A stretch of 7,249 bases of DNA from Flavobacteriaceae bacterium (GTDB taxonomy: Bacteria; Bacteroidota; Bacteroidia; Flavobacteriales; Flavobacteriaceae). The stretch covers positions 1-7,249 of the forward strand of contig JAMPYA010000111.1 in assembly GCA_023700885.1 (NCBI GenBank), read 5' to 3'. The notes below the pieces were generated by a model. The model saw only the letters and a program-made list of their open reading frames with translations, made no database searches and was not told the DNA's origin. Positions 5,989 through 7,249 of this stretch are shown here, in pieces. Every line of letters begins with the position of its first letter. Positions within the stretch are counted from its first letter, which is position 1. Position numbers and translations under genes: made by a program.

Positions 5989-7248
5989 TTACTTGTTTAA
6001 AATTAGTTGATTTTTAGCAAATATTCCATAAGCTTTTCCTTTTAATGTCTTACCTAAAAAAGCTGAATTTTTAGAAGTTGACAAAATGTTATTACTGTTA
6101 AATATATAATTTTTATCAGGATTAAAAAGCGTAATTTCAGCCAATTCATTTTCAGCAATTTTTGGTATTTTAATATTAAAAACTTGACGAGGTTTAGTGG
6201 TAATCGTTTCCATAAAATCATCAGTTTTTAAAACAGAATTGATACTTCCATAAAAACTTTCTAAACCTATTGTACCATTTTTAGCCATTTGAAATTCTAT
6301 TTTTTTATGTTCAATATCAATTGGGCAGTGGTCACTTGTAATGAAATCAATAGTGCCGTCTTTAATACCTTTTAATAGCGCTTTTTGGTCTGATGAAATT
6401 CTTAAAGGCGGTAACAATTTGTAATGAGTATCAAATTCGTGCAATTCACTATCGTTTAGAAATAGATGATGGGTAGCAACACTACAGCTAATATTTAATC
6501 CTTTTGACTTTGCTTTTCTGATTAGGTTTACCGATCCTTCCGTAGAAATTGTCGGAATATGTAGTTTTCCGCCTGTGTATTCTAAAATAGCTAAATCTCT
6601 TGTAATTTGTAGTTCTTCGGAAAAATTTGGAATTCCTCTAATCCCTAATTTTACACTATTTTCTCCTTCATTAACCACACCGGATCCGGCAATATCTTTA
6701 TTTTGAGGGTAACTCATTACAATTCCTCCAAAGCTTTGAGAATATTGTAGCGCAATTTTAAGTAAATTAGCATTGTTGATACTCTTTTTATAATCGCCAA
6801 ATGCAATAGCTCCAGAATTAATCAAATCGAATAATTCGGTTAATTCTTTACCTTCAAATTTTTTAGTTAAACTCCCAATCGGATATAATTGAGTGGCAGT
6901 TTTTTTGGATTTATTGATTAAAAATTCTACTAAAGATTTATTATCAACAATTGGATTGGTATTTGGATTTAAAGCAATTCCTGTAAATCCACTAAGAGCA
7001 GCTACTTTTAATCCATTTTCTAAAGTTTCTCTTTCTTCATATCCCGGTTCTCCAAAAGAAACGCTTCCGTCAAACCATCCAATAGAAACATGTAAATTGG
7101 GTAATTCTATTATTTTATATTGATCGGAATTTTTAATATTTGAAGCAATCTTCTTGATGATTCCATTTTCAATTAAAATATCATTTATAGAATTATGAAG
7201 TTCAGAATTTGGCTGAATAATTTTGGCAGATTTTAATAATACATTCAT
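5989..7248 (-). CDS. Dihydroorotase family protein (PyrC-like) with degenerate metal site, probably non-catalytic
   Basis: This 419-residue amidohydrolase-fold protein matches class I dihydroorotases in length and overall pattern. It has NPNTNP (94-99; PNTxP in active enzymes), PPLR (280-283), TSDHCP (304-309) and GTIGLES (325-331). Active enzymes bind two metals through an HxH pair plus further histidines. Here the HxH position reads SVS (62-64, in WFDGSVSFGEPG). The later AHCED-type histidine is lost at MSYPQN (178-183), and the HVST-type histidine reads PTIST (232-236). Asp152 and Asp306 remain. The residue equivalences are aligned by eye. Databases are likely to call it dihydroorotase (PyrC), but it resembles the non-catalytic PyrC' subunits that support aspartate carbamoyltransferase in Pseudomonas, and a separate active pyrC would be expected elsewhere. 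The start is ATG at 7248-7246, one base from the window edge. MNVLLKSAKI fits the family, but a longer form cannot be excluded. Confidence 0.88.
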   Translation of the reverse strand: MNVLLKSAKIIQPNSELHNSINDILIENGIIKKIASNIKNSDQYKIIELPNLHVSIGWFDGSVSFGEPGYEERETLENGLKVAALSGFTGIALNPNTNPIVDNKSLVEFLINKSKKTATQLYPIGSLTKKFEGKELTELFDLINSGAIAFGDYKKSINNANLLKIALQYSQSFGGIVMSYPQNKDIAGSGVVNEGENSVKLGIRGIPNFSEELQITRDLAILEYTGGKLHIPTISTEGSVNLIRKAKSKGLNISCSVATHHLFLNDSELHEFDTHYKLLPPLRISSDQKALLKGIKDGTIDFITSDHCPIDIEHKKIEFQMAKNGTIGLESFYGSINSVLKTDDFMETITTKPRQVFNIKIPKIAENELAEITLFNPDKNYIFNSNNILSTSKNSAFLGKTLKGKAYGIFAKNQLILNK

Positions 7249-7249
7249 A

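Noticed and set aside
6893..7123. Plus-strand open frame of 76 codons
   Set aside because: It is antisense to the dihydroorotase-family gene and looks like a shadow frame.

Overview
The window is a strongly AT-rich piece of chromosome that looks like a member of the Bacteroidota, most likely Flavobacteriaceae. The evidence is the protein sequences themselves, the lack of strong Shine-Dalgarno sites, and several TAnnTTTG-type -7 promoter elements typical of that phylum. Ordinary housekeeping genes fill it. I see no transposase, integrase, phage gene, CRISPR array, tRNA or rRNA.

Layout from left to right. (1) 1-846, minus strand: an ECF-type sigma factor with a TTG start, followed 33 bp downstream by the N-terminal 90 codons of a repeat-containing protein that runs off the left edge. 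Its position suggests a regulator or anti-sigma partner of the sigma factor. (2) 956-987: a clear intrinsic terminator on the minus strand that separates the sigma unit from the next operon. (3) 1010-3834, minus strand: a three-gene operon for proton-translocating NAD(P) transhydrogenase, in the order NAD-binding subunit, small membrane subunit, membrane plus NADP-binding subunit. The first gene uses GTG and the last two overlap as TAATG. (4) 3835-4191: a 357-bp divergent intergenic region. It holds a candidate promoter for each flanking unit, a short dyad close behind the transhydrogenase promoter, and a longer AT-rich inverted repeat. (5) 4192-4956, plus strand: a PhnP-like metallo-beta-lactamase-fold hydrolase. 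Its 3' end overlaps the convergent esterase gene by 8 bp. (6) 4949-7248, minus strand: a dihydroorotase-family gene, a small three-helix membrane protein 3 bp after it, then an alpha/beta-hydrolase esterase 44 bp further on.

The transhydrogenase genes form one complex that couples the proton gradient to NADPH formation. The sigma factor and the partial gene probably form a regulatory pair. The dihydroorotase-family protein has lost the histidines that bind metal in active class I enzymes, so it is probably a non-catalytic paralogue rather than the working pyrimidine enzyme. No clearly new multi-gene system is visible. The points most worth a second look are the degenerate dihydroorotase, the repeat protein behind the sigma factor, and the inverted repeats in the divergent intergenic region.
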